Positions 43,941 to 57,470 are shown, counted from the first letter of the stretch. The stretch is DNA of 64,000 nucleotides from Stemphylium vesicarium (GCA_004380135.1 QXCR01000011.1:248001-312000), one strand, 5' to 3'. Numbers and translations are program-made. Notes: generated by a model not told the origin, from the sequence alone.

Positions 43941-45843
43941 ATGGGCGTCTCCAAAAATAATTCCCACGCCTCGCACGCCTCTCCGGCCCGGGCCCGATGG
44001 GGCAGCCTGGAGGAGGAGCTCGCTTACTACAAGGCGCAATATGAGACGCTGGAAGTCGAGCTGCAAGAGTTTCAGTCGTCGAGCAAGGAACTCGAGGCCG
44101 AGCTCGAGCGCGATGTCGAAGAGAGCGAGAAGCGCGAGAGGAAGCTGCAGGAGAAGGCCGAGAAGCTCGGATTCGAGGTCGAAGAGTGGAAGGTGCGTGG
44201 TGGCTTCAGGCACAACAAGGCGCATGTGCACCATCTCAGGGCAATGGCTAACAAGGTCATAGACAAAGTACAAGCAGAGCAAAACCGAGGCGAACAACGC
44301 GCAGAACACGCTGCAAAAGGAAATCACCGCCCTGCGCGAAAGCCAACGCGCTCTGCAGATGCGACTGCGAGATATCGAAGTCCAAAGCGACGATTTTGAG
44401 CGCCAGGCACGCAACCAGACGTCATCACTCGAGGATGTCGAGTCCAAGTACAACGTTTCTATTGAGCGCGGAGTTATGCTCGAAGAAGAAATCAAGATTG
44501 GCGAGCAGGAGCGAGAATCATTGCGCATTGAGACACAGCGACTTCGCGACGAGTTGTCCGACCTGCGGATCGAGGCGGACATCGTACAAGAGAAGCTGCG
44601 CATCGCAGAAGAGACCATTGAAGGCCACCATCAGCGCAAGGTATCCAGCCACCTCGCTGGCGATGCCCTGCGACCGCGCTCACCGATTTCGGAGGCGTCG
44701 ACGTCTGCAACCAACCTATCTTCGCCAACAGCCGCCTCAACCCCACCGCACTCGAAAGCAGATATCCTCCACCCAGACGCGACTCCGCCATCTCCGCCAC
44801 TCTCTGATGCGCCCATCACCGTACGACCCATACCTTCTACGCCCATGTCCAAGCGGAAGAACTCGATTGCGCCGCTAGACCCAGGAACAACGCCTCGTGC
44901 TGGTTTGTATTCGCGACCGCCAAGACATACACGAAACCCTAGTCTATCTGCATCATCACGCGCTCCAAGCACCAGTGCTAGTGGTCGGGCTACACCCTCG
45001 ATACGGACAACTGCACCAGCATCGCGTGGCACGAGGCCAAGTGTTGGCGATCCTGCTGCAGCAGGAGGTTTGCCAAGGTCCGGCTCACTCTATCAGATTC
45101 GGGGGCTGATAGGTAAGATGCAGAAGCTCGAAGAACGAGTCCAGACAGCACGATCCAAGCTGCCCGCGCCAACCAACACGCCACCGCGAGCGAGCCCACG
45201 AGGTGGCAGCGCATCTGGAATACACCACCACCCACCGGGAAACATTTACGTACCGGATACCGTTACGCTGAGGAGTGGCAGGAAACGCAATTCGCACGTA
45301 TCAGCCGGTTCTGCCATTTCGAGCGCATACGTGTCTGGTGTGAGTCGCCTATCATTTGGTGTATCCAGTCCTTCAAGGGAGCCGCCCATGAGGGAAACAC
45401 CAACGAGGGAACCACCCACCAACAGCAGACCCAGCAGCCGAACATCAATGTCGTCGCAGTCGGGCATGCAGCGTCCAGCGAGCAGGACCAGCTCCCGCAC
45501 CCCAGTCGGCCACTACCAGTCCTCATCAGTCAGCGGGATCGACCCACGGATTCCGAGGCCCCGGAGCTCTATGAGCGGGCAGTCCAACGGGCACAGTCAC
45601 TCTCAGTCGCTCTCCATGTCGTTACGGGATAATAGTGATGCGGGTAGTGACGGAAGCGGCGTGTCTACACCCCTGGCGAGGCGACTCACTATGGAAAAGT
45701 CGGGGATTCCCACACCAAGCGGTATCCCAAGGCGACAGAGTACGGGACGAAGGACGAGTGCAGGCCAAGACTACGGAGACATGGGCCCTCCTACCGCGCG
45801 TCCGCGCAAGATGTCGACGCAAGCTGAGGAAGAATCCTATTAG
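43941..45843 (+). CDS. nudE: Nuclear distribution protein NudE (ro-11 / NDE1 homologue)
   Basis: Dynein regulator that binds LIS1 (NudF) and dynein for nuclear migration in hyphae. Exons 43941-44192 and 44263-45843 (70-nt intron, phase 0) give 610 residues. Residues about 20-195 form the conserved coiled coil: SLEEELAYYKAQYETLEVELQEFQ, KLGFEVEEWKTKYKQSKTE, NNAQNTLQKEITALRESQRAL and EERVMLEEEIKIGEQERESL-like segments. The rest is Ser/Pro/Arg/Thr-rich and disordered, with one short ordered island at about 385 (GSLYQIRGLIGKMQKLEERVQ) that is typical of fungal NudE C-termini. Many SP/TP sites suggest phospho-regulation. Confidence 0.93.
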
Positions 45844-48007
45844 GGTAGCGTAGCCCAGGAGGAGGTGAGAGGAGATTCTGCAGGGACTTGTGCATGTACA
45901 TTTGGGCTTTTATCGGTATATGATTTCAACGGCACTATACCTCTTGCGTTCTGGAGTTTTGGCACGCGAGCGACGCAGGTACCTGTACTAGCTTCTGCGA
46001 ATCAGGTTCAAATTGTGGCCCCAGCTATGTGCTTGCATTTGGGCAGTACAGCTGAATTTAGGAGCATGGAGGACCGTGTCGATAGCCAAGCCCTTTGGGG
46101 CAGTTACATATTGCTTATACTATTTCCTTTGTTTACCAATATACCCCCGATAGCTTCAAACCCCTGCGTTCAAAAATAGCCCAAGTACTTGTAGCGTGAC
46201 GGGCTGCTATTTTGGTTATACTTGTATATACACTGTGCGTCTCACGTGCTTCTTCGCGCAAGTGCACTAGTTGCTTGTTTGGTTGCGCCATGGAGTAGAT
46301 CTGGGGTAGGGTGCACCGGCGTGGTGTTCAAGCGGGAGAAAATCGTACGATTCTGATGTCAAAACTGCGGGACTGTCCGCCCACGCAGGCACGCACGCGA
46401 GACCCTGGATCTCGGAATGCACGTCGGAATCCTAGCTCCCATCTAGTCTGCTAACGGGGGGCTTACCTGCAGCGGTGGTTGCTTATCTTGCAGTATCGCA
46501 TCCTACACTCACAAAGTCGCCCCGCCATAAGCAAAAAGGTGTGTGTGCGGAAACAAAGTGCCTGAGAACCTATCGAAGCGCCCACGCCAAGTTACATGTT
46601 CCACCGCACCACGGAAAGAAACAGCCGGCGTGAGCCTCACCGTCGTTTCTTCTACTATGCGACACTTGTTCAGGCGTCATCCATGTGCTAATTTGAGCAT
46701 ACACCATATGTTCCGAGAGCGGCCGCTTTTGGCGCTGATTGGGTGGCTGCGACGGACTCCGGTGGGAGACGGAGGAGGAGACCCGAGCATCATCTTTGGA
46801 CGACAATAGCACTCTGGCGACGGAGAGACGGGGGCTTTGGGTTGTTTTAGTGTTTGTTTCTGATTGCAATGTCTTGCGCTGGAGGGGTGGGGATGCGGCT
46901 GGCGGTGAAGGGTCGATGATCGGAGGGGTCGCTGGAGAATATCGGAAGGGCCTCTACTTGTTGAGTGAGAGGGGTACAGAAGGAATTGGGGGTCCTGCGC
47001 GCACAGAAACCACCTGAACTGCCAAAGGAACGGATCGGCGGCAAGGCGAAACCCTGGATCTGCTTTTTGCTGAGAGATAGCAATGCTCAACGCGCACATA
47101 GTCGCGCTGGGGTTGGGTCTCGCAAGAGTGAACTAATGCGGAAATGCTCAACAGGCCCAGTGTAGGCATCGCCATGGCGGGCGGCGCCCAACACGTTCAA
47201 CACCTGGTTCACGAGCAGGCCACTCTGCGAACATAGGGCCGGCGATGGAAGCTTCTCGTAAGGACAGCTAAGTACTCAATTTTCTCCAGGAGAATCGCCG
47301 TAGACGTCGCGATCGGGTTCCGATCGTGTTCCGAGTCGACTACCGTGGCTTCGAGGGATGGACAGGGGCGGCATGGGGTACGTGGTGCAGGACCATACCC
47401 TCTTCGGCATCGCTGGCGATGTGCAGCTTCGGCTCAAGCTCAACAGCTCTTCGGGAAGGGCATTGGGGTGTTCCGCGATTCTCCTAAAAATTATACATAC
47501 TCAGGCTGCCCCCAGCTGCTTGCGATTGCTGCTTCCTTTCTCACTTTGCTTCCTCCCTCCCTTCCTCCCCGATCTCACCTCATCACACACACACATATAC
47601 CCTAGTGCTGTATCTCGCATACGCACTACTCCGACCCTCCCTAGAAATCCAATCGGTGTTGTTGGTGCTCTCCTCTCGGCGACGCAACACACCTTGAGCG
47701 GACCTGATCCCCGAAGATTGCTTTTTGAGCGAGCTTCCACACCGAAACTACGTCTTGTAATCTACTAATACTCTGACCGGATCCTCCCATCGGCAGAATC
47801 TTTAGAGAAAGCAGCCGCACAAACTGCAAAAGGGTATACCCGATTTTTTTTTGCAGAGCATCGACGTTGGGTGCATTTAGATCTACGACACTAGAGGCCG
47901 AGCTCCAGCTTGCCCTTGACCAAGTGGAAAATTGCCCGATCGCTTGCCGAACCGCAACCAAACTTTCCCCTCTCACTACTCCTCCCCACCACTCAATCCC
48001 CTCGTGC
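45844..48007. promoter_or_regulatory. Long intergenic / leader region upstream of acetyl-CoA carboxylase
   Basis: 2.16 kb, the longest gene-free stretch here. It holds the nudE 3' flank, then GC-rich and CT-rich sequence, an (AC)n run near 47584-47595, and pyrimidine-rich patches. A T9-GCAG at about 47844-47856 looks like a 3' splice site and could end an intron in the 5' leader. No coding frame is convincing. Confidence 0.4.
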
Positions 48008-51000
48008 ATGGGATTACCAGAACACAACATGGCCGGAGTCGCTCAGAACGGAGTCAACGGGGACGCTGATGGCGCCCCGAGTTCCTACTCAGCCAAGTTC
48101 GATCTTGCTCCGCATTTCATCGGCGGGAACAACCTCCGCGTAGCCTCACCAGGCAAGGTCAAGGACTTTGTGGCGGCGCACGATGGACACACAGTCATTA
48201 CAAATGTGAGATGGAGAGAGTCCCGCTGTTGTTGTCGTTGTTGTTGGGGTTCGCGCGCTGACATTGCTCCTCTTTGCAGGTTCTCATTGCAAACAACGGT
48301 ATTGCCGCAGTCAAAGAGATCCGCTCGGTGCGGAAATGGGCATACGAGACATTTGGCGATGAGCGGGCGATTCAATTCACCGTTATGGCCACGCCCGAGG
48401 ATCTGCAGGCCAACGCTGAGTACATCCGCATGGCCGACCAATACGTTGAGGTGAGTGCCATCATTGTTGAAGCCGGACGCGGGGCGACCAGAGGGCTAAC
48501 GGCGACACGCAGGTACCCGGCGGTACCAACAACAACAACTACGCCAACGTTGAGCTCATCGTCGATGTGGCGGAGCGCATGAACGTCCACGCCGTGTGGG
48601 CAGGATGGTGCGTATACACGAGGTTCAATTGAGGCACGCCGACACATGGCTGACGTCTGTTTCTAGGGGACACGCCTCGGAGAACCCCAAGCTCCCCGAG
48701 TCACTCGCCGCCTCGCCCAAGAAGATTGTCTTCATCGGCCCTCCCGGATCGGCCATGCGCTCGCTCGGTGATAAGATCTCGTCCACAATCGTCGCACAAC
48801 ACGCAGGCGTGCCATGCATTCCGTGGTCAGGAACGGGCGTCGACGAGGTCCAGGTAGACAACAACGGCATCGTCACAGTTGAGGACCAGGTCTACGACAA
48901 AGGCTGCACCAAGACATGGGAAGAGGGTCTCGAGAAGGCCAAGAGCATCGGCTTCCCCGTCATGGTCAAGGCCTCAGAAGGTGGTGGTGGCAAGGGTATC
49001 CGAAAGGTCGAGCGCGAGGAAGACTTTGAGCAGCTGTACAAGGCGGCTGCCTCAGAAATCCCTGGATCGCCCATCTTCATCATGAAGCTCGCGGGCAGCG
49101 CACGCCATTTGGAGGTCCAACTGCTTGCTGACCAGTACGGCAACAACATCTCCCTGTTCGGACGTGACTGTTCGGTACAGCGACGTCACCAGAAGATTAT
49201 TGAGGAGGCACCGGTAACAGTTGCTGGCTCAAAGATCTTCCAGGAGATGGAGAAGGCTGCCGTCTCGCTCGGACGCCTCGTCGGATACGTCTCTGCCGGT
49301 ACCGTTGAGTACCTCTACTCGCACTCGGACGACAAGTTCTACTTCCTCGAGTTGAACCCTCGTCTCCAGGTCGAGCATCCCACCACGGAAATGGTAACAG
49401 GCGTGAACCTCCCAGCCGCCCAGCTCCAGATTGCCATGGGTCTCCCATTGCACCGTGTCCGTGACATTCGACTCCTCTACGGCGCCGACCCCCATGCGAG
49501 CTCCATCATTGACTTTGACTTCTCCACCGAAGGCAGTGCGAAGAGCCAGCGTCGACCTACTCCCAAGGGTCACTGCACGGCCTGCCGTATCACCTCAGAA
49601 GATCCTGATGAGGGTTTCAAGCCGTCTGGTGGTACCATCCACGACCTCAACTTCAGGAGTAGCTCCAACGTCTGGGGTTACTTCTCCGTCAGTTCCGCTG
49701 GTGGTATTCACAGCTTCTCCGATTCGCAATTCGGTCACATCTTCGCTTACGGCGAGAACCGACAAGCATCGCGGAAGCACATGGTTGTTGCCCTCAAGGA
49801 ATTGAGCATTCGCGGTGACTTCCGAACCACTGTCGAGTACCTCATCAAGCTGCTTGAGACGCCCGCTTTCGAAGACAACACCATCACAACTGGCTGGCTT
49901 GACGAGCTCATCTCAAAGCGATTGACCGCTGAGCGTCCAGACACTATGATTGCTGTCATTTGCGGTGCTGTCACCAAGGCTCATGCTGCAAGCGAGGCCT
50001 GCATCACCGAGTACACCAACAGTCTGCAGAAGGGTCAGGTTCCCTCCAAGGATGTACTCAAGACGGTTTTCCCCATTGACTTCATCTACGAGGGCAACCG
50101 ATACAAGTTCACCGCCACCAAGTCGACCGTCGACAGCTTCACTCTGTTCATCAACGGAACAAAGTGCTCAGTCGGTGTTAGGGCGCTTGCCGATGGTGGT
50201 CTCCTGATTCTGCTCAGCGGAAAGTCGCACAACGTCTACTGGAAGGAAGAGATTGGCGCTACCCGTCTCTCCGTCGACGGCAAGACCTGCCTTCTTGAGC
50301 AGGAAAATGACCCAACCCAACTGCGAACACCTTCCCCTGGTAAGCTCGTTAGGTTCCTCGTTGAGAACGGCGAGCACGTTGGTCAAGGCCAGCCCTTCGC
50401 TGAGGTTGAGGTCATGAAGATGTACATGCCTTTGATCGCACAGGAGGCTGGTATGGTCAACCTGATCAAGCAGCCAGGAGCCGTCCTCGAAGCTGGTGAC
50501 ATTCTCGGTGTGCTAGCTCTTGACGATCCATCCAAGGTCAAGACTGCCCAGAACTTCACTGGACATCTTCCCGACTTGGGTGCCCCTCAAGTGCCTGGAG
50601 CCAAGCCCCCGCAGCGATTCGTCTACCTCTACTACATCCTCCAAAACATCTTCCAGGGTTTCGACAACCAGGTCATCATGCAGAGCACCCTCAAGGAGCT
50701 CGTTGATGTCCTCAGGGATCCTGAGCTGCCATACGGCGAGTGGAATGCACAGGCTTCCGCTCTTCACGCACGTATGCCTCAGAAGCTTGACACGACCTTC
50801 TCCCAGATCGTCGAGAAGGCGCACAGCCGTAACCTCGAGTTCCCTAGCAAGGCCCTCAACAAGGCTTTCCAGAAGTTCGTTGAGGAAAATGTGGCCAAGG
50901 GTGATGTTGCGCTTCTCAAGGCTGCACTGGAGCCTCTGGCCGATGTCATCAACCGCTACAGTGAGGGCCTCAAGGCACACGAGTACAGTGTCATGATTAG

Positions 51001-54000
51001 GCTTTTGGAGATGTACTGGGCTACTGAGTCTCTCTTCTCTTCTCGCACATCGCGTGACGAGGAGGTTATCCTCAAGCTCCGCGACGAGAACCGCGACAAC
51101 ATCCTGAGTGTCGTGCAGACTGTCCTCTCCCATACCAGAGTCGGCGCCAAGAACAACCTTGTCCTCGCCATCCTTGACCTTTACCGTCCCAACAAGCCCG
51201 GTGTCGGTAACATTGCCAAGTACTTCAAGGAGACCCTCAAGAAGCTCACTGAGCTTGAGTCTAGGCAAACCGCCAAGGTCTCTCTCAAGGCTCGTGAGGT
51301 CCTCATCCAATGCGCTATGCCCTCGCTTGAGGAGCGCACTGCGCAAATGGAGCACATCCTGCGCTCTTCCGTCGTGGAGTCTCGCTATGGTGAGAGCGGA
51401 TGGGATCACCGTGAGCCCAACTTCGACGTCATCAAGGAGGTCGTTGATTCCAGGTACACCGTCTTCGACGTGCTGACTCAGTTCTTCGTTCACTCTGACC
51501 CATACGTCGCTCTTGCTGCTCTGGAGGTATACACTCGCCGCGCTTACCGCGCCTACCAGCTTCAGAACATCAACTACCACAACGAAGGCGAGCAGCAATG
51601 CTTCCTGTCTTGGGACTTCATCCTCCGCAAGGTCGGTGAGGCTGAGTACGGTCTCGCTGTAGAGCCCTCAGAGCCTGGTACCCCAAGCACACCAGGATTT
51701 GAGCGTCCTCCTCGTATCCAATCTCTTAGCGACATGACTGCATGGCAGAACCGCTTCGAGGGCGAGCCCACCAGGAAGGGTGTCGTCGTCCCTGTTGAAT
51801 ACCTTGACGATGCGGACGAACTCATCAGCAAGGCCCTGGACATCTTCCCCAACCTTGGTAAGGAGAAGAAGGGCGGTGCTGGCCTGAGGGAGGGTCTGAC
51901 TCTGAAGCGCACTCCTACCACTGGTGTCAACGAGCCTAAGCACAGTGATGAGCTTACTGGTGTCCTCAACGTTGCTGTTCGCGATATTGAAGGCATCGAT
52001 GACAAGGAGATCCTTGACCGCATCCTGCCCATCATTGACGACTTCAAGACCGAGCTTCTGTCTCGCCGCATTCGCCGTATCTCATTCATCTGCGGTCACA
52101 AGGACGGAACCTACCCTGGCTACTACACTTTCCGTGGACCCACATACGAGGAAGACGCCAGTATCCGTCACGTCGAGCCTGCTCTTGCCTTCCAGCTTGA
52201 GCTTGGCAGACTCTCCAAGTTCGACATCAAGCCAGTCTTTACCGAGAACCGCAACATCCACATTTACGAGGCTGTTGGCAAGGGCGCTGAGAGCGACAAG
52301 CGCTACTTCTTGAGGGCTGTCGTCCGATCTGGCCGTCTTCGGGAGGAGATTCCTACTGCCGAGTACATGGTCTCTGAGACGGACAGGTTGATGACTGACA
52401 TTTTGGATGCTTTGGAGATTGTTGGTACTTCGCAGGCTGACATGAACCACATCTTCATCAACTTCTCTCACGTCTTCCCTCTCGACCCTACTGAGGTTGA
52501 GGAGGCTATCGGTGGCTTCTTGGAGCGCTTCGGTCGCCGACTCTGGCGTCTCCGTGTCACTGGTGCTGAGATCCGTATCATCGTGACCGACCCCCAGACT
52601 GGCATTCCCTACCCTCTCCGCGTCATCATCACCAACACCTCCGGATACGTCATCCAGGTCGAGATGTACGCTGAGCGCAAGTCCGAGAAGGCCGGCAAGT
52701 GGCTCTTCCACAGCATTGGCGGAACCACCAAGATTGGCGCCCTTCACCTCCAGCCAGTCTCCACTCCTTACCCCACCAAGGGTGCGCTCCAGCCCAAGAG
52801 GTACAAGGCCCATCTTATGGGTACTCAGTACGTCTACGACTTCCCAGAGCTCTTCCGTCAAGCCACCGAGAACAGCTGGATCGAGGCTATCAAGAAACAT
52901 TCCTTCCTTAGGGATAGGCAGCCGGCCAAGGGAGAATGTGTCGAGTACTACGAGTTGGTGCTTGACGACACTGACAGCCTTGCTGAAGTCAACCGCGACC
53001 CTGGCCACAACAACATTGGTATGGTTGGATGGATGGTCACTGCTAAGACCCCTGAATACCCCCGCGGCCGTCGCTTCATTATCATTGCCAACGACATCAC
53101 CTTCAAGATTGGTTCTTTCGGACCGGCGGAAGACAACTTCTTCCACAAGTGCTCTGAGCTCGCACGTAAGCTCGGTATTCCCCGAATCTACCTCTCTGCC
53201 AACTCTGGTGCTCGTATCGGTCTTGCTGAAGAGCTCATTCCTCACTTCTCCGTCGCATGGAAGGATGCCAACAAGCCCGAGGCTGGTTTCGACTACCTCT
53301 ATCTGACACCCGAGAAGTACGAGCACTTCGTCGATGGCAAGCGCAACGATGTCATCTGTGAGAAGGTTGAGGAGGATGGCGAGAAGCGCTACAAGATTAC
53401 CACCGTCATTGGTCAAGAGGATGGTCTTGGTGTTGAGTCTCTCCGTGGATCTGGTCTCATTGCTGGTGAGACTTCGCGGGCTTACGAAGACATCTTCACT
53501 ATCACCTTGGTCACTTGCCGCTCAGTTGGTACGTATCTCCCCCGAATCATCCACGAAAAGTTGCTAACAATTCATAGGTATTGGTGCTTACCTTGTCCGC
53601 CTTGGCCAGCGTGCCATCCAGATCGAGGGTCAGCCAATCATCCTCACTGGTGCACAGGCCATCAACAAGCTGCTTGGACGTGAGGTCTACACCTCTAACC
53701 TCCAGCTTGGTGGTACTCAGATCATGTACCGCAACGGTGTCTCTCACTCAACTGCCGATGATGACTTTGAGGGTGTTTCCAAGATCGTCAAGTGGATGTC
53801 GTATGTACCTGACAAGAAGGGCAGCCCTGTCCCGATCTCGCCTTCAGCCGACAACTGGGACCGCGACATCACCTACTACCCCCCTGGCAAGTCTGCCTAC
53901 GACGTCAGGCACCTTATCGCCGGAAAGGAGGACGAAGATGGCTTCCAGTCTGGTCTCTTTGACCGCGGCTCTTTCGAGGAGACTCTTGGTGGCTGGGCTA

Positions 54001-55112
54001 AGACTGTTGTCGTCGGTCGTGCTCGCCTTGGTGGCATTCCTATCGGTGTCATCGGTGTTGAGACCCGATCAGTCGAGAACGTCACACCTGCCGACCCCGC
54101 CAACCCCGACTCTATCGAGCAAGTTACTTCCGAGGCTGGTGGTGTCTGGTACCCCAACTCTGCGTTCAAGACTGCACAGGCTATCAAGGATTTCAACAAC
54201 GGTGAGCAACTGCCGCTGATGATCCTTGCCAACTGGCGTGGTTTCTCTGGTGGTCAGCGCGACATGTACAACGAGGTTCTCAAGTACGGTTCGTACATTG
54301 TTGACGCCCTCGTCAAGTTTGAGCAGCCCATCTTCGTCTACATCCCCCCTTACGGTGAGCTCCGTGGAGGATCATGGGTCGTCGTCGATCCTACCATCAA
54401 CCCCGAGTTCATGGAGATGTACGCCGACGAAGACTCTCGCGGTGGTGTTCTCGAGCCCGAAGGTATCGTCGGTATCAAGTACCGCAGGGAACGTCAACTC
54501 GACACCATGGCTCGCAACGACCCCACCTATGGTGATCTCAAGCGCAAGCTGAACGACAAGGCCACCCCTGAAGCTGAACTCCAGGAAATCAAGGCCAAGA
54601 TGACCGAGCGTGAAAAGCAGCTTCTGCCCATCTACGGTCAGATCGCCATCCAATTTGCCGATCTTCACGACCGCGCTGGCCGTATGCAAGCCAAGGGCGT
54701 CATCCGACAAGCACTCCGCTGGCAAAACGCCCGCCGCTTCTTCTACTGGCGTCTCCGCCGCCGTCTCAACGAGGAATACATCCTCAAGAAGTTCGCTGCC
54801 GCCGCCTCGCCATCCCACGACAACCCCATGGCCAACCCACTTACCCGCACTCGTGGCTTCGAGATGCTGAAGCACATCTCCAACATCCCCAACTGGGAGA
54901 ACGATGACATGAGCGTGGCTACCTGGTACGAGGAGAACAGGCCGCTTGTTAGCGACAAGATTGAACAACTCAAGACTGACGGTATTGCGCTGGAGATCGC
55001 GACACTCATGCGCAAGGACCGTGAGGGTGGTCTTAAGGGTGTTATGAGCTTGCTCAGCACGCTTCCTACGAGTGAGAAGGAGGAGGTGCTTAAGATGCTG
55101 AGCAGGGCTTAG
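48008..55112 (+). CDS. acc1: Acetyl-CoA carboxylase (multifunctional, cytosolic)
   Basis: Makes malonyl-CoA for fatty acid and polyketide synthesis. Exons 48008-48205, 48280-48450, 48513-48607, 48667-53528 and 53578-55112 give 2,286 residues, the normal fungal length; ATG 48029 is an alternative start seven codons in. The biotin carboxylase part begins VLIANNGIAAVKEIRSVRKW and has the ATP-grasp loop SEGGGGKGIRKV and ELNPRLQVEHPTTEMVTG. The biotinyl motif EVMKM places biotin on Lys739. A central ACC region follows, then the carboxyltransferase halves (SANSGARIGLAEEL, GGQRDMYNEVLKYGSYIVDA). PPRIQSLSDM around Ser1174 matches the Snf1/AMPK site of yeast Acc1 (Ser1157). Introns are short and canonical, and codon bias is strong. 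Confidence 0.98.
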
Positions 55113-56084
55113 TTTCGCGTCTTTCGATTTTCCTTTTCGCTTATGGCATATGGGCATATGGGCATTTGGGGGCGGGCGGTGTATTTGTTTCCGGTAAAGG
55201 GAAATATGTAGCTTTAGCGTTCGTTTGCGAGGTCCACGCGCAATCTTTTTGTAATCCTTTTGGGCGGCGAGAGCCTTTTTCATTGTTATGATCATGGCTG
55301 ATGGTTGATGAAAGGAGAGAGAGAGAGAGAAGTAGAAGAAAAGCTGCATTTTGGGAGGGTCAGATTGCGGGGATTAGGTAGGAAGGATGGAGGGAGAAGT
55401 AGTGTTGGGAGGCACGCTTTTTCCTTGTTCATTCCATGTTTTATTCCCGATAACGATCTGGGATCGAACATGTGTAGCTAGGAATTCAAATCTGTTCAAA
55501 ACTATCTCTGTAGTTTTCTTGTGATGTTGATGTGCCTCAAACACTTTTCCCAACTGCTCTTATCAAACTTGACATGTAACTTAGCGTGATGAAAGCTCCC
55601 GTCCGTGCAGTACCGTGAGAACGGGGTCACGTCCACCATCTTCTTCCACGCTGGCTCACCACAAATCATGCCCACGTCATCGTCAAGTATACCGCCTCAC
55701 TTCCTCTCAAAGGCGTCTACCCCTACACTAAGTGCATCTTCCGTTGAGAAAGTGTAGCTAGGCCAGCATGGAAGTAGGCGGATCGCCCTTTTCTACTCCA
55801 CTTTGCTGCGGGGTTCCGAGACGCATGATACGTCACTAGGCTGGAAAAAAAGCATCATCAAGCACGAAGACTAATGGGGGCACCACAAAATCTTTTCGTA
55901 AGCAAGAGTCTCAAACAGCGCTCATAATCCCAATTCTTATTTCTCTTTTCTTCTTCCATCCCGCGGAACATTATACCGACACTCACAAGTCTTATTCAAC
56001 ACCCCCACGCAATCGCGTTTATAACACATCAAACTACCCCTCCTCCTCCGTAAACAGAAAGGAATAAGAGAAGAAAACGCCAAA
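55113..56084. other. Intergenic between acc1 and ABM-domain gene
   Basis: 972 bp. acc1 3' flank with a GGCATATG-type short tandem (55147-55170) and an (GA)8 microsatellite at 55315-55330; then AT-rich sequence and a CT/AC-rich leader before 56085. No gene. Confidence 0.45.
55315..55330 (+). repeat. (GA)8 microsatellite
   Basis: Uninterrupted GA dinucleotide run, 16 bases, in the acc1 3' flank. Confidence 0.9.
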
Positions 56085-56642
56085 ATGGTCTACACAATTG
56101 TCGTCCACATGTACGCCAAGGAGGATGCAGAGAGCATCCAGAAGCTGAGCGCGAAGCTCGCCGAGGCCAGCCAGGTGTACAGCCAAGACAAGGAGACGCT
56201 GAGCTGGTTTGTCATGCAGGATACGTCTGACCCGCGCAAGTTCTGCATTGTTGAGCGGTATCTTAAGGAGAGCGTATGTCGAGCCTTTCTTCATTTATCT
56301 TTGTTCAGATGGATAGGGTCGTCGTTGTCGTGCGTGTTCTGCACACCATAGCCCTGTTTCAGGCCCAACGGCGCATAGACCTCATCAAGCAAGAAAGGAA
56401 GTACGCGATTTGAGAAGGCATGGGGAAGCTAACACCCATGATAGTCCCAGGAATACCACCTCAACAACCCCTACTGGAAGACTTTCGACCCCTATGTCAT
56501 CCCTCTTCTGGCCGCACCCATGGATCTGAGGAGGTTCGAGGAGCTGGATACCAGCAAGACGGGCGCTGGCGCGCATTACCATGAGGACGCTGTTAAGACG
56601 GAGACTAGTCTGGGTGATATGTACAAGGGGACTGATGCTTAG
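56085..56642 (+). CDS. Antibiotic biosynthesis monooxygenase (ABM)-domain protein
   Basis: Small dimeric ferredoxin-like alpha/beta protein; the family includes cofactor-free monooxygenases and many proteins of unknown role. Exon 1 (56085-56273) and exon 2 (56445-56642) give 128 residues. MVYTIVVHMYAKEDAESIQKL forms strand 1 and helix 1, ETLSWFVMQDTSDPRKFCIVERY gives strands 2 and 3 with the family's Trp and Glu-Arg, and HLNNPYWKTFDPYVIPLL contains the conserved His before the C-terminal helix. The 171-nt intron is about three times longer than others in this window; I could not fit an extra exon in frame. The substrate is unknown. Confidence 0.82.
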
Positions 56643-57470
56643 ATCACTAAGAGAGGACACGAAAGGATTTGTGCAAGGGATGAATGAAAGAACTTACAAC
56701 AACATGTGCATTCCTGCATTCTTGGGTATTTTCTGATGCTGATAGTGAGTGTCAGGCTTGGCTGATGGAGAGCCGGAAGCCTGGAGGTGGGCCGTAAGGT
56801 GTTAGTACAGGTCACGTGAGTATCTTGTACGCGGAGGCCCTTTCCGGGCCACTTACTCTTTCTCTTCTCGACCTTCGGCTTCTGGTATCTTTAATAAGTA
56901 CTGAACGAAGCAGTTAGAGTTTGGTGCATCGTCGGCTATCGTATAAAGCTGAAATGACGCCATTGACCAAGCCAAGGTGTTAGCAAAGGAATCGATACGA
57001 CCGTTGACAGAGGCTGAGTGTCAACACTTGTTGCCTGGATTTCTGAAAAGACCAAAGTAACAAAGGGTAACGTGGACAAGCCAGGGTTCAGGAACTTTAG
57101 AGGTGGGAGCTTATGGGCGCACGAAGATTCATGTCGCGGTGCCGGTGACGGATAAATGACTCGAGCAATTTTCCCTTAGTTCACCCCGCAAATGTAAAGT
57201 CGGGAAGCCACGCTACCCCAACCCACCACACCCACGTGAGCCGTCCGCTTGGCTACGGGCAGACCCCAGTGTCATGCACGATTAATCCGATGATTTTGCG
57301 CGCCCGGCTTACTGAAGATGTACGACCACGGTCCCTTGGATTGCTGGCATGTGCGACGCGCTCCTTCGTTCCTCCCCCATCTTCTTTATTTCATCGCGTT
57401 CCTAAGCACATCTTGTCACCTTTGACACTTTCTTCCTCTTCCCACAAGACGCTGTTTTACAAGAACCGAC
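56643..57470. promoter_or_regulatory. Intergenic upstream of GH35 gene
   Basis: 828 bp. Contains the ABM gene 3' flank and the GH35 promoter; several CGG/CCG triplets lie at 57235-57335. No gene is seen. Confidence 0.4.

Noticed and set aside
52082..53416. 444-codon minus-strand open frame opposite acc1 (also 50513-51598 and others)
   Set aside because: Antisense shadow of a strongly codon-biased gene; low-complexity Val/Leu/Glu composition and no family. The plus strand encodes conserved ACC domains throughout.
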